Part shown: positions 1 to 8,077 of the stretch, one piece after another | Layout: every line of letters starts with the position of its first letter | Position numbering within the stretch: position 1 is the first letter of the stretch | From: REEP01 sp964517265 | Lineage (GTDB): Bacteria > Pseudomonadota > Alphaproteobacteria > Rhodospirillales > Defluviicoccaceae | DNA: 64,000 nt | Assembly: GCA_964517265.1 (NCBI GenBank) | Contig: CAZFBS010000006.1 | Location: forward strand, 14,677-78,676 | Direction: 5' to 3' | Notes under the pieces: generated by a model | Told to the model about the DNA's origin: nothing | The model's input: the letters and a program-made list of their open reading frames with translations, nothing else | Databases searched by the model: none | Translations under genes and position numbers: made by a program

Positions 1-890
1 GGATCGAAATGCCTCCGGTTCTCGTCGGTGCAATTGATCGGATGGTGCCGATGCTGCGGGCACTGCGGCTGGGCGATGGCACTCTTGCGTTGTTCCATGG
101 CGGCAAGGAAGGTGACCGGCGGATGCTCGACGCGGTTCTGGCCCGCTCCAACGTCAAAAGCAAGGCCCTCGACAACGGTCGCGATGTTGGATTCCAGCGG
201 CTTGCCGCCAGCCGCACGATCATTGTGATGGATGCCGGTCCGCCGCCGCGAGGCCGCGCCGACCGCCTCGGCCATCTCGCGCCACTGGCGTTCGAGATGA
301 GCGTCGGGCGGGAGCGCCTCGTTGTGAACTGCGGCAGTTTTGCCGGCGATGACAGGGGGTGGCGCGACGCCATGAGAAGTGCCGATGCGCACTCGACGTT
401 GATCGTCAAGGATACCGGCATTGCGGAGATCCGAGCCGACGAGCGGATCGGCGGGCGGATTGTCGAAGTCGTCGCCGAACGCAAGGAGTCGGAGGGGTCA
501 GTTTGGATTGAGGTGTCCCATGATGGCTATAGTCGACCGTTCGGCGTGGTCCATGGGCGGCGTCTCTACCTGCACGAGTCTGGTGACGATATCCGCGGTG
601 AAGATCGCCTGGACGGACCAGGGCGCGAGCCGTTCAAGATCCGTTTCCACCTCCATCCCGACGTAATCGCGGCGATGACAAAGGAATCGGGCACCGTGCT
701 GTTGACGACGCCGGCGGGAATCGAATGGCGCTTCATCGCCGCCGGCGGGGCTGTCAGTCTCGAAGAAAGCGTCTATCTGGGATCCTCAGACATTCCCAGG
801 CGAAGTGTGCAGATCGTGATCACAGGTGCACCGAAGGAAGACAGCGCCGAGGTCAAGTGGGCATTCCAGCGCGAGAATACGGGTGACTGA
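1..890 (+). CDS. Heparinase II/III family protein, C-terminal part (partial)
   Basis: The frame is open to the left edge of the window, so this is the C-terminal part of a longer gene; about 296 residues are visible. The segments VGRERLVVNCG, ADAHSTL and ISHDGY-like VSHDGYSRPFGVVHGRRLYL, with the downstream GED, match the C-terminal beta-sandwich of heparinase II/III-like proteins. Family members are polysaccharide lyases or surface-glycan-associated proteins of around 550-600 residues. The catalytic N-terminal toroid lies outside the window, so activity cannot be judged. The stop overlaps the next gene by 8 bp, suggesting co-transcription with the polysaccharide genes. In many alphaproteobacteria such a gene directly precedes purH; here five kb of sugar genes intervene. 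Confidence 0.8.
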   Translation, partial: IEMPPVLVGAIDRMVPMLRALRLGDGTLALFHGGKEGDRRMLDAVLARSNVKSKALDNGRDVGFQRLAASRTIIVMDAGPPPRGRADRLGHLAPLAFEMSVGRERLVVNCGSFAGDDRGWRDAMRSADAHSTLIVKDTGIAEIRADERIGGRIVEVVAERKESEGSVWIEVSHDGYSRPFGVVHGRRLYLHESGDDIRGEDRLDGPGREPFKIRFHLHPDVIAAMTKESGTVLLTTPAGIEWRFIAAGGAVSLEESVYLGSSDIPRRSVQIVITGAPKEDSAEVKWAFQRENTGD

Positions 891-2163
891 AGGGTTGCGC
901 CGACGGACTGTCTGTCGCCTCTGTGGCGCATCTGCTCTTGATCGGGTTCTCTCTCTGGTGCCGACACCGCCTGCCAACGCCTTCGTCGCGGCATCCGAGC
1001 GTGGAAAACCGCAGGATCCTCTCCCCCTCGACGTGTTCCTCTGTCGTGACTGCGGCCACGTCCAGCTGCTGGACGTTGTCGACCCTCTCCGGCTGTTCCA
1101 GCGCCGGCGCTCGGCGATTCAGGGCTTGCCGTTTTCGATCGCTTATGCCGAAAGCTTCGCGGGAGACCTGATCCAAAGGTTCCAGCCTGCACGGGATGCG
1201 CTCGTCATCGAGATCGGCTCCAACGACGGCACCCTGCTGCGTTGTCTGGAACATGCGGGAATGCGCCCTCAAGGGATCGAGCCGGCGGTCGATCTGGCGC
1301 GCAGCGCAATTGCCCAAGGTGTTCCAACCTTTCCAGGGTTCTTCTCCCCGGCCATCGCCGCACGACTTGAGGAGGAACGTGGGCGGGCTTCGATCGTGAT
1401 TGCCCACAGCGTCTTTGCGCATGCCGACGATTTGACCGGGCTTTTGGAAGGGGTCCAGCAGCTCCTCGCCCGCGACGGCATCTTCGTGTTCGAGGTTGCG
1501 TACCTGCTGGACGTGATCGAACGGAACACGATCGACACGTTCCGCCACGAGAACCTCGACTACCATTCCGTCCTGCCGCTCGTGCGATTCCTCCACGCCA
1601 GCGACATGGAGTTGATCGGAGTTGAACAGGTCGGCGGGGCTGGCGGTCGCTTGCGCGGATATGCGCAACGGCTTGGTGGTCGGTATCGTGCCGACGGGTC
1701 CGTGTCCGGCTTCTGCCAAAGAGAAAAGCAGGCAGCCTTGGCGGAACCCGCAACGTTTCGCCGGCTTGAGGAACGCATCGCTGAGCTGCGCCACTCGCTG
1801 ATCGCGATGCTGGCGGAGGTGCGGGCGCGAGGCGGCCAGGTGGCCGGCTACGGTGCGCCAGCGAGAGCGACCACGCTGTTGCACCAATTCGGCCTCGGGC
1901 CGGAGCTGATCGACTTCATCGTCGACGATCGTCCCTGGAAGCAAGGCCTTTATACGCCTGGCATGCTCATTCCTGTCGTTCCGCCGGAAGCCCTCTATGA
2001 GCGGCAACCGGATGTGGTGGTCGTGCTTGCCTGGGATTATGCCAAAGACATCGTGGCCCGGCATCATGCTTACCGATCCGCCGGCGGCCGCTTTATCGTC
2101 CCGTTGCCGGAGATCGCGGTGATCGAAGCGACCGGTATCGAGGATCATCACCGCGAAGCATGA
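883..2163 (+). CDS. SAM-dependent sugar C-methyltransferase (zinc-binding, TylC3/NovU-like)
   Basis: Predicted 426-residue three-domain C-methyltransferase acting on NDP-activated deoxysugars. The N-terminus carries two CxxC pairs (C11/C14 and C54/C57), typical of the zinc-binding domain of this family. The SAM-binding motif VIEIGSNDGTLL is at about 108-119. The C-terminal domain holds the conserved GYGAPAR segment, followed by VVLAWDY near the end. I place the start at GTG 883, inside the end of the heparinase-like gene, because the first zinc cysteines follow 10 residues later; an upstream in-frame ATG at 826 would add an unconserved tail. The stop overlaps the next gene by 4 bp (ATGA). Inferred role: making a branched or methylated sugar for a surface polysaccharide. 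Confidence 0.85.
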   Translation: MTEGLRRRTVCRLCGASALDRVLSLVPTPPANAFVAASERGKPQDPLPLDVFLCRDCGHVQLLDVVDPLRLFQRRRSAIQGLPFSIAYAESFAGDLIQRFQPARDALVIEIGSNDGTLLRCLEHAGMRPQGIEPAVDLARSAIAQGVPTFPGFFSPAIAARLEEERGRASIVIAHSVFAHADDLTGLLEGVQQLLARDGIFVFEVAYLLDVIERNTIDTFRHENLDYHSVLPLVRFLHASDMELIGVEQVGGAGGRLRGYAQRLGGRYRADGSVSGFCQREKQAALAEPATFRRLEERIAELRHSLIAMLAEVRARGGQVAGYGAPARATTLLHQFGLGPELIDFIVDDRPWKQGLYTPGMLIPVVPPEALYERQPDVVVVLAWDYAKDIVARHHAYRSAGGRFIVPLPEIAVIEATGIEDHHREA

Positions 2164-3239
2164 CGTCCGCTCTGACCATGCTGGTGGTAGTGGGTGCTGC
2201 CGGTTGCCTTGCGGTGAGCGCCACCGCATACGGCGCAACGGCGGCCGTACTCAACCTTTTGCGTCGCCTTGCGATTCTCGATCATCCGAATCCGCGCAGC
2301 AGTCACGCGACGGCGACGCCGCGCGGCGGCGGGCTCGCCGTGGTGCCCGTCATTCTTGCGGCATGGCTGGCGGTGGCTGTCGCAACCGGAACGCTGTGGG
2401 AAACGATGCCGATTATTGCGGGCGCGTTCGTCCTTGCGGCCGTGTCGTGGGCCGATGACGTACGAGACCTTCCGGCCGGCCTTCGATTCGGCGTTCAGGG
2501 CCTCGCGGTCGCCGGTGTCCTCGCGGTTTCCCCCGCCGATGGCCTCTATTTTGATGGCTCGTTGCCGCCGCCCCTCGACGCCGCCGCCGCCGGCCTGATC
2601 TGGCTCTGGTTTATCAATGCATTCAACTTCATGGACGGTATCGACGGTATCGCGGGCACGGAAACCGCCGCGATCGGTACCGGCGTCGCGGTCGTTGCCG
2701 CGACGGCAACGATGATGGGCCAGCAGGCCACGGGAGCGGACGCGATGGCGACGCTGTTGTTCGGTGCGACGATCGCCGCAGCGGCGTTTGGGTTCCTGCC
2801 GTGGAACTGGCAGCCGGCCCGTCTGTTTCTAGGCGACGTTGGCAGTGTTCCCCTCGGATTCCTGCTCGGCTGGCTGTTGTTGCGGTTGGCATCGGAGGGG
2901 CAGGGAGCGGCGGCTCTGATCCTGCCTTTGTACTATCTGGCGGATTCGACACTGACACTGATACGACGCACGATTCGGGGAGAAAAGCCATGGCAAGCCC
3001 ATCGCGAGCATTTTTATCAGCGTGCGGTGGTCCGGGGCCTCTCCCATGCCACAGTGGTGCGGGCCGTTGCTCTCGCCAACTTGGCCTTAATCATCCTGGC
3101 AGGGTTGGCAAGTGCGGCTGGCGAAAGGGTGGCGCTCACAGTCGTCGCAATGACAGGCGCTTGCCTGGTTGTTGCAACCCTGCTTATGTTCCTCACCGAT
3201 GGATGGCAGCGGCAGCAGCCCTCCTTACGTAATGATTGA
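2160..3239 (+). CDS. Polyprenyl-phosphate sugar-1-phosphate transferase (WecA/WbpL-type, GT4/MraY superfamily)
   Basis: Integral membrane enzyme of 359 residues that should move a (deoxy-amino)hexose-1-phosphate from UDP onto undecaprenyl phosphate, the first lipid-linked step of O-antigen or capsule synthesis. Superfamily motifs are all present: SHATATPRGGG (about 48-58), WADD (97-100), NAFNFMDGIDG (153-163), LGDVGSVPLGF (about 225) and the nucleotide-side HREHFYQR (281-288). Hydrophobic helices fill the rest. The DDxxD-like and NxxxFMDGID pattern resembles WbpL/WecA more than MraY, whose own gene is separate in this window (37889-38977). The start ATG overlaps the previous stop by 4 bp. Confidence 0.9.
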   Translation: MTSALTMLVVVGAAGCLAVSATAYGATAAVLNLLRRLAILDHPNPRSSHATATPRGGGLAVVPVILAAWLAVAVATGTLWETMPIIAGAFVLAAVSWADDVRDLPAGLRFGVQGLAVAGVLAVSPADGLYFDGSLPPPLDAAAAGLIWLWFINAFNFMDGIDGIAGTETAAIGTGVAVVAATATMMGQQATGADAMATLLFGATIAAAAFGFLPWNWQPARLFLGDVGSVPLGFLLGWLLLRLASEGQGAAALILPLYYLADSTLTLIRRTIRGEKPWQAHREHFYQRAVVRGLSHATVVRAVALANLALIILAGLASAAGERVALTVVAMTGACLVVATLLMFLTDGWQRQQPSLRND

Positions 3240-3370
3240 ACGTTTCGGATCGAGACGAAGACCGTGATCAACACCGGGCTCCCGGCCAGTCCTCCAGCCA
3301 CCAAGATTATTTCCCGCCCCGGCCCCGCAGCGGGATCGGAGCCAAGCGTCTCGGCTACGGACACCAGCCG

Positions 3371-4348
3371 GTGAGTCGAATTTTGGTCACCGGGGGCACC
3401 GGCTTCATCGGCCGGGCGTTGTGCTCGATGTTGTTGAGTCGCGGCTTCCGGGTATCCGTCGCAACGCGAAGCCCCCGTGTCGCTGAGACGATCGGCCGCA
3501 TCGATGTGCGTGCCGTGCCTGGCGTGGGACCGGGTGTCGATTGGAGCGCGGCTCTGCGCGACGTGGATGCGGTTGTTCACCTCGCAACCCGGACTCCGGC
3601 TCAGAACGGGGACGCAAATCAGCAACTGACCCGTGATCTCCGGCGCGTCAATGTCGAGGGGGCGCGCAAGCTTGCCGAGGATGCCGCGACAGCGGGGGTG
3701 CGGCGGCTGATCTACATCAGCAGCGCCGGCATTCACGGTGCCACTACGATGCCTGAACAGACGTTCCGGGAGACCGATCCGCCGGCACCCGCCGATATGA
3801 ACACCCAGCTGAAATGGGAGGCTGAGCAGGCGCTGTCCGGAGTGGCCAAGACGTCTGCCCTGGAGCTGTTTGTTCTGAGACCGCCCCTTGTTTACGGGCC
3901 GAGGGTCAAGGGCGACTTCTTGGAACTCCTTCGTCGCCTTGAAAAGGCGCGCCTGCTGCCCATTGCGGGGCCTCGCGGCGGTCATTTCACCCGCTGCAGC
4001 TTGCTTTACGTAGAAAATCTGTGCGACGCCATCGTCTGCTGCCTCACCACCGCCGGGGTGGCCGGCGGGGCTTTTCTGGTGCGCGACGGTGAGGATCTTA
4101 CGCCAGGAGACGTCCTCCGCACTCTCGTTCATAGCATGGGGAGAGATGTGCGCGTGGTGCAAGTTCCAAGGCCAGTTTTCCCGATCACCGCACGCATTGC
4201 CGGAAACGGTCACGCGCTCGACTGCGTCGCGACCCCGTTCTGCATCAACGACAGTGCGATCCGTCAACAACTTGGATGGACGCCACCGCATACCGTGGTA
4301 GAAGGATTTGACGCGACGGTTGCGTGGTTCACCTCTTTCTCACATTAG
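3371..4348 (+). CDS. NAD-dependent NDP-sugar epimerase/dehydratase homologue (extended SDR) with altered catalytic Tyr
   Basis: 325-residue extended short-chain dehydrogenase. The Rossmann motif TGGTGFIG is at 7-14 and the family serine (YISSAG) at 117-118. The active-site lysine is K148 in QLKWEAEQAL. The YxxxK tyrosine is replaced: the codon four residues before K148 is AAC (N144). Homologues in polysaccharide clusters (WbpV/Gne/GalE-like) usually make or reduce NDP-4-keto sugars. Start chosen at GTG 3371, directly before SRILVTGGTG; an in-frame ATG at 3236 would add 45 unconserved residues. The next gene starts 8 bp after the stop. Either the enzyme uses another base or it has a non-classical role; function is therefore uncertain. 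Confidence 0.8.
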   Translation: MSRILVTGGTGFIGRALCSMLLSRGFRVSVATRSPRVAETIGRIDVRAVPGVGPGVDWSAALRDVDAVVHLATRTPAQNGDANQQLTRDLRRVNVEGARKLAEDAATAGVRRLIYISSAGIHGATTMPEQTFRETDPPAPADMNTQLKWEAEQALSGVAKTSALELFVLRPPLVYGPRVKGDFLELLRRLEKARLLPIAGPRGGHFTRCSLLYVENLCDAIVCCLTTAGVAGGAFLVRDGEDLTPGDVLRTLVHSMGRDVRVVQVPRPVFPITARIAGNGHALDCVATPFCINDSAIRQQLGWTPPHTVVEGFDATVAWFTSFSH

Positions 4349-4355
4349 GGCGATC

Positions 4356-6314
4356 GTGCTCATTCTGCGGAATATGTTTTCCTGGTCCCGGATTCCTCCC
4401 CGCGGCTGGTTTGTCTTTGCCCATGATCTTGTCATGGCGGCAGCGTCGTTCGTCGTTTCGCTCTATCTGCGAGTCGGCGGCGACATCTACCAGTTTTTTC
4501 CGCGGTCCACGCTCATCCTTGCAACGATCGCCTTCACCGTCATTGCCGGTGCGATGTTTCTCCTTACCAACCTTTACAAGGGGGTGTGGCGGTATGCGTC
4601 GATCGCCGATCTTCTCAGTATCGCCCGCGCTGCAACCCTGACGATCGTTCTGTTCCTGATCGTTCTGTTCTTGTGGACACGGCTGGAGCCAATGCCGCGC
4701 TCGGTTCCGATCATCAACTGGTTCGTGCTGGTGGCGTTGCTGGGCGGCCCCCGTTTTCTGTACCGCGTGGCCAAGGACCGGCGCCTTGAACTTCGGCTGG
4801 ATACCGAAGGGGTTCGCCGGATTCCGGTGATCCTTGTCGGCTCCGGGCACGAGGCGGAACTGTTCATCCGGGCACTGCGGAGTGCCTCGCAGCGGCTTTA
4901 TCAGGTCGTCGGGATCATCACCGAGAAACGCAAGCGTGTCGGTCAGAATATCCATGGGGTTCCGGTTCTGGGGACCCCCGAAGACATCCCGAATGTCGTC
5001 GCGGCGCTCAAGGCACGCGCGCTGTACCCGGAACGCCTTGTTCTTGCCGACGCGCACATGGATGGAGCGATCGTACGGGACCTCCTCGAGACCGCGTTCA
5101 ACCTTGGCATGACCCTGGCGCGAATACCGCGTTTGACCGACTTCAAGCATCGCGTCGTCGCGCACACCGATCCGACGGAAATGCGCCCAATCGCCATCGA
5201 GGACCTTCTGGGACGGCCGCAGACCCCGCTGGATCGCGAAGGCATGCGGGCGATGATGAGCGGGCGCAGAGTGGCGGTGACAGGGGCCGGCGGCAGCATC
5301 GGCAGCGAGTTGGCGCGGCAAATCGTCGAATTCGCGCCGTCACAACTGCTTCTGATCGAGCAGTCGGAGTTCAACCTCTACACGATCGAGGCGGAACTGC
5401 ACCAGCGCGCACCGGGAGTTTCATGCCCGGCGGTGCTTGCCGACGTTCGCGATCGCCACTGCATCAGTCGCCTGTTCGGGTGCTATCGGCCGGAGGTTGT
5501 CTTTCATGCCGCCGCGCTGAAGCACGTTCCGCTCGTGGAGTCGAACCCGTACGAGGGAATGACGACCAACGTGACGGGAACGGTCAATGTCGCCGACGCC
5601 TGTCTCGACGCCGGCACCGGAATGATGGTGTTTATTTCTACCGACAAGGCAATCAACCCGACCAGCATCATGGGCGCGAGCAAACGGATTGCCGAGCGCT
5701 ATTGCCAAGCGCTGGACATGCGCCGAAGCACGAGCGGGGGCACCCGTTTCGTTGCCGTGCGGTTCGGCAACGTGCTTGGATCGAGCGGCTCGGTTGTGCC
5801 GCTGTTCCAGAAGCAGTTGGCCGCCGGAGGACCGTTGACAGTCACCCACCCGGAGATGAAACGCTACTTCATGACTGTGCGCGAGGCGGTCGAACTCGTC
5901 CTGCAATCGTGCGTCCTCGGACGAAAGGAGGACATTTCGGAAGGGAAGGTTTTCGTCCTCGACATGGGCGAGCCGGTGCGTATCCTCGATCTGGCCCGTC
6001 AAATGATCCGCCTCGCCGGTCTGCGCCCGGAGGTCGATATCAAGATCGAGATCACCGGGATGCGTCCGGGAGAGAAGTTGTTCGAAGAACTGTTCGATCG
6101 CTCGGAGGACATTGTCCCGACGGGACATCAGGGGATCATGTTGGCGGCGCCCGGTCCTGCGAACCTCCAGGAGTTCGCACCGGCGCTACACGCACTTACG
6201 GCCGCGTGCCAAGAAGGGGATGAACAGGCGTTGATTGATCTGGTGCGGCGGCTCGTGCCCGAATACTGCGGCAGCTTTGGCAGCGAAGTGCCGCTGGCGG
6301 CGGCGAGTTGCTGA
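4356..6314 (+). CDS. Membrane-bound UDP-sugar 4,6-dehydratase (WbpM/PglF/CapD-like)
   Basis: About 652 residues. Four hydrophobic segments occupy roughly the first 120. A CoA-binding-like Rossmann domain follows (VILVGSGHEAE, about 142-152), then a C-terminal SDR domain starting with VAVTGAGGSIGSE (about 290). The catalytic region reads STDKAINPTSIMGASK. It has Met in place of the usual Tyr, which is the known SMK triad of the large WbpM-type dehydratases rather than a defect. The enzyme converts UDP-GlcNAc to the 4-keto-6-deoxy intermediate used for QuiNAc/FucNAc/bacillosamine-type sugars. Start set at GTG 4356, 5 nt after AGGG; ATG 4374 is the alternative. With the WbpL-like transferase it defines the initiating sugar of the local polysaccharide. 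Confidence 0.88.
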   Translation: MLILRNMFSWSRIPPRGWFVFAHDLVMAAASFVVSLYLRVGGDIYQFFPRSTLILATIAFTVIAGAMFLLTNLYKGVWRYASIADLLSIARAATLTIVLFLIVLFLWTRLEPMPRSVPIINWFVLVALLGGPRFLYRVAKDRRLELRLDTEGVRRIPVILVGSGHEAELFIRALRSASQRLYQVVGIITEKRKRVGQNIHGVPVLGTPEDIPNVVAALKARALYPERLVLADAHMDGAIVRDLLETAFNLGMTLARIPRLTDFKHRVVAHTDPTEMRPIAIEDLLGRPQTPLDREGMRAMMSGRRVAVTGAGGSIGSELARQIVEFAPSQLLLIEQSEFNLYTIEAELHQRAPGVSCPAVLADVRDRHCISRLFGCYRPEVVFHAAALKHVPLVESNPYEGMTTNVTGTVNVADACLDAGTGMMVFISTDKAINPTSIMGASKRIAERYCQALDMRRSTSGGTRFVAVRFGNVLGSSGSVVPLFQKQLAAGGPLTVTHPEMKRYFMTVREAVELVLQSCVLGRKEDISEGKVFVLDMGEPVRILDLARQMIRLAGLRPEVDIKIEITGMRPGEKLFEELFDRSEDIVPTGHQGIMLAAPGPANLQEFAPALHALTAACQEGDEQALIDLVRRLVPEYCGSFGSEVPLAAASC

Positions 6315-6429
6315 ATCATCGCTTGCCGTTTCCGGCATGGATTTCGGCGGCTTTGAAAAATTGAGAATGTCGGCGCCAAGTAAGAAAAGGCGCCGGATAC
6401 GGGGCTCTGAACAAGAAGGGGGAGATATG

Positions 6430-8004
6430 ATGATGGCGCCGCCGATTCGTCGCGCGCTCATTTCGGTTTCGGACAAGACCGGCATTGGCGAATTCGGCCG
6501 CTTTCTTGCCGGCCGTGGAATCGAGATCCTGTCTACCGGCGGCTCCGCACAGGCGCTCCGCAGCGCGGAGGTGCCGGTCGTCGAAGTCGCCGACTACACC
6601 GGGTTTCCGGAGATCATGGACGGCCGGGTCAAGACGTTGCAGCCGAAGATTCATGGCGGACTGCTCGCTCTGCGCGGAGTGCCGGCGCACGAGCAGGCGA
6701 TGCGTGATCATGGCATCGCACCCATCGATCTGCTCGTGGTCAATCTCTACCCGTTCGAGGCGACCGTGGCCGAAGGCGCCGATGAGGAAACCTGCATCGA
6801 GAACATCGACATCGGGGGACCGGCGCTCATCCGCGCCGCCGCCAAGAACCATGGTTTCGTAACCGTTATCGTCGATCCCGCGGACTATGTTCCGGTGATG
6901 GAGGAGATGTTGGCTGCTAATGGCGCCACCAGCATGGACTTGCGCAAACGGCTTGCCGCGAAGGCCTATGCGCGCACCGGCGCCTACGATGCCGCCATTG
7001 CCGGCTGGTTCAACAAGACCTCGGGCGAGGTGTTTCCGCAACGACTGGTCCTGGCCGGTGAGCGACGGCAAATGTTGCGCTATGGCGAAAACCCGCATCA
7101 GCAGGCAGCCTTCTACGCTTTTGGCGCGGCAGACCCAGGTGTCGCCAGCACAGAGCAGATCCAGGGCAAGGAACTCAGTTTCAACAATCTGACCGATACC
7201 GATGCCGCCCTTGCGCTGGTTGCCGAATTCGAAGCGCCGGCCGTTGCCATCATCAAGCACGCCAACCCTTGCGGCGTTGCGACAAGCGCATCCTTGAGGG
7301 AGGCCTGGGATAAAGCCTTTGCCTGCGATCCCGTCAGCGCCTTCGGCGGCATCGTTGCGCTCAACCGTCCTCTCGACGCCGCCACGGCTGAGGCACTGGC
7401 CGGGATCTTCCTCGAAGTGGTGATTGCCCCTGGAGTCGATGCCGACGCATGCGCATATCTGGCCGCCAAGAAGAACCTGAGAGTGCTGACAACCCGGGGC
7501 CTGCCCGATCCCACCCGAGCCACGATGACGCTGCGCTCGCTGAGCGGCGGCTACCTGCTGCAGACCAGTGACAATGCGATCGCTCCGGGAGAACTGTCCG
7601 TCGTCAGCAAGCGGGCGCCAACCCATGCCGAAATGGCCGACCTTCAATTCGCGTTCCGGGTTTGCAAGCACGTGAAGTCGAATGCGATCGTGTTCTGCCG
7701 GGACGGAGCCACGGTCGGCATCGGTGCCGGCCAGATGAGCCGGGTCGACTCCGCCCGTATTGCCGCCTGGAAGGCCGACGATGCCGCTCGCGCCGCCGGC
7801 GATGCGGTGCCGCGGACGAAGGGCTCGGTCGTTGCCAGCGATGCTTTTTTTCCGTTCCCCGATGGCCTCATCGCCTGCGCTGAGGCCGGTGCCACCGCAG
7901 CGATCCAACCCGGCGGATCGGTGCGCGATGCAGAGGTGATTGCCGCCGCCGATGCCCACGGCATGGCAATGCTCTTTACCGGCATGCGCCACTTCCGCCA
8001 CTGA
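6430..8004 (+). CDS. purH: Bifunctional AICAR formyltransferase / IMP cyclohydrolase
   Basis: 524-residue enzyme performing the last two steps of purine synthesis in the cytosol: formylation of AICAR by 10-formyl-THF, then ring closure to IMP. The N-terminal MGS-like cyclohydrolase domain begins RRALISVSDKTG with STGGSA and MDGRVKTLQPKIHGG. The C-terminal transformylase contains IIKHANPCG and GIGAGQMSRVDS. Length matches the family (about 525). Three consecutive ATG codons (6427, 6430, 6433) follow a GGGGGAG ribosome site; the second or third has the better spacing. A perfect 7-bp inverted repeat (6371-6377 with 6389-6395, 11-nt loop) lies in the 5' leader. Separate from the sugar genes by 112 bp. 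Confidence 0.97.
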   Translation: MMAPPIRRALISVSDKTGIGEFGRFLAGRGIEILSTGGSAQALRSAEVPVVEVADYTGFPEIMDGRVKTLQPKIHGGLLALRGVPAHEQAMRDHGIAPIDLLVVNLYPFEATVAEGADEETCIENIDIGGPALIRAAAKNHGFVTVIVDPADYVPVMEEMLAANGATSMDLRKRLAAKAYARTGAYDAAIAGWFNKTSGEVFPQRLVLAGERRQMLRYGENPHQQAAFYAFGAADPGVASTEQIQGKELSFNNLTDTDAALALVAEFEAPAVAIIKHANPCGVATSASLREAWDKAFACDPVSAFGGIVALNRPLDAATAEALAGIFLEVVIAPGVDADACAYLAAKKNLRVLTTRGLPDPTRATMTLRSLSGGYLLQTSDNAIAPGELSVVSKRAPTHAEMADLQFAFRVCKHVKSNAIVFCRDGATVGIGAGQMSRVDSARIAAWKADDAARAAGDAVPRTKGSVVASDAFFPFPDGLIACAEAGATAAIQPGGSVRDAEVIAAADAHGMAMLFTGMRHFRH

Positions 8005-8054
8005 CTGCCTTGGTCGCGGGTGGAGGGAACGCCCGCTGTCCATGGTGCAGAGCG

Positions 8055-8077
8055 GCGGGAATGACGATTATGCCCGC
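8055..8077. terminator. Possible weak hairpin between convergent purH and App1-like gene
   Basis: GCGGG (8055-8059) can pair with CCCGC (8073-8077) across a 13-nt loop, followed on the plus strand by TCCTTTCC. A second GCGGG/CCCGC pair lies just upstream (8016-8020 with 8032-8036). The first hairpin overlaps the minus-strand stop codon. Stems are short and the T tract is poor, so this is only a candidate for ending purH transcripts. Confidence 0.25.

Noticed and set aside
4308..4355. Longer start (TTG 4308) for the WbpM-like dehydratase
   Set aside because: It would overlap the epimerase by about 40 bp and adds an unconserved stretch; GTG 4356 has a well-spaced AGGG.
4800..5700. Met instead of Tyr in the catalytic motif of the WbpM-like protein as a defect
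   Set aside because: The Ser-Met-Lys arrangement is the known active form of large membrane-bound 4,6-dehydratases.
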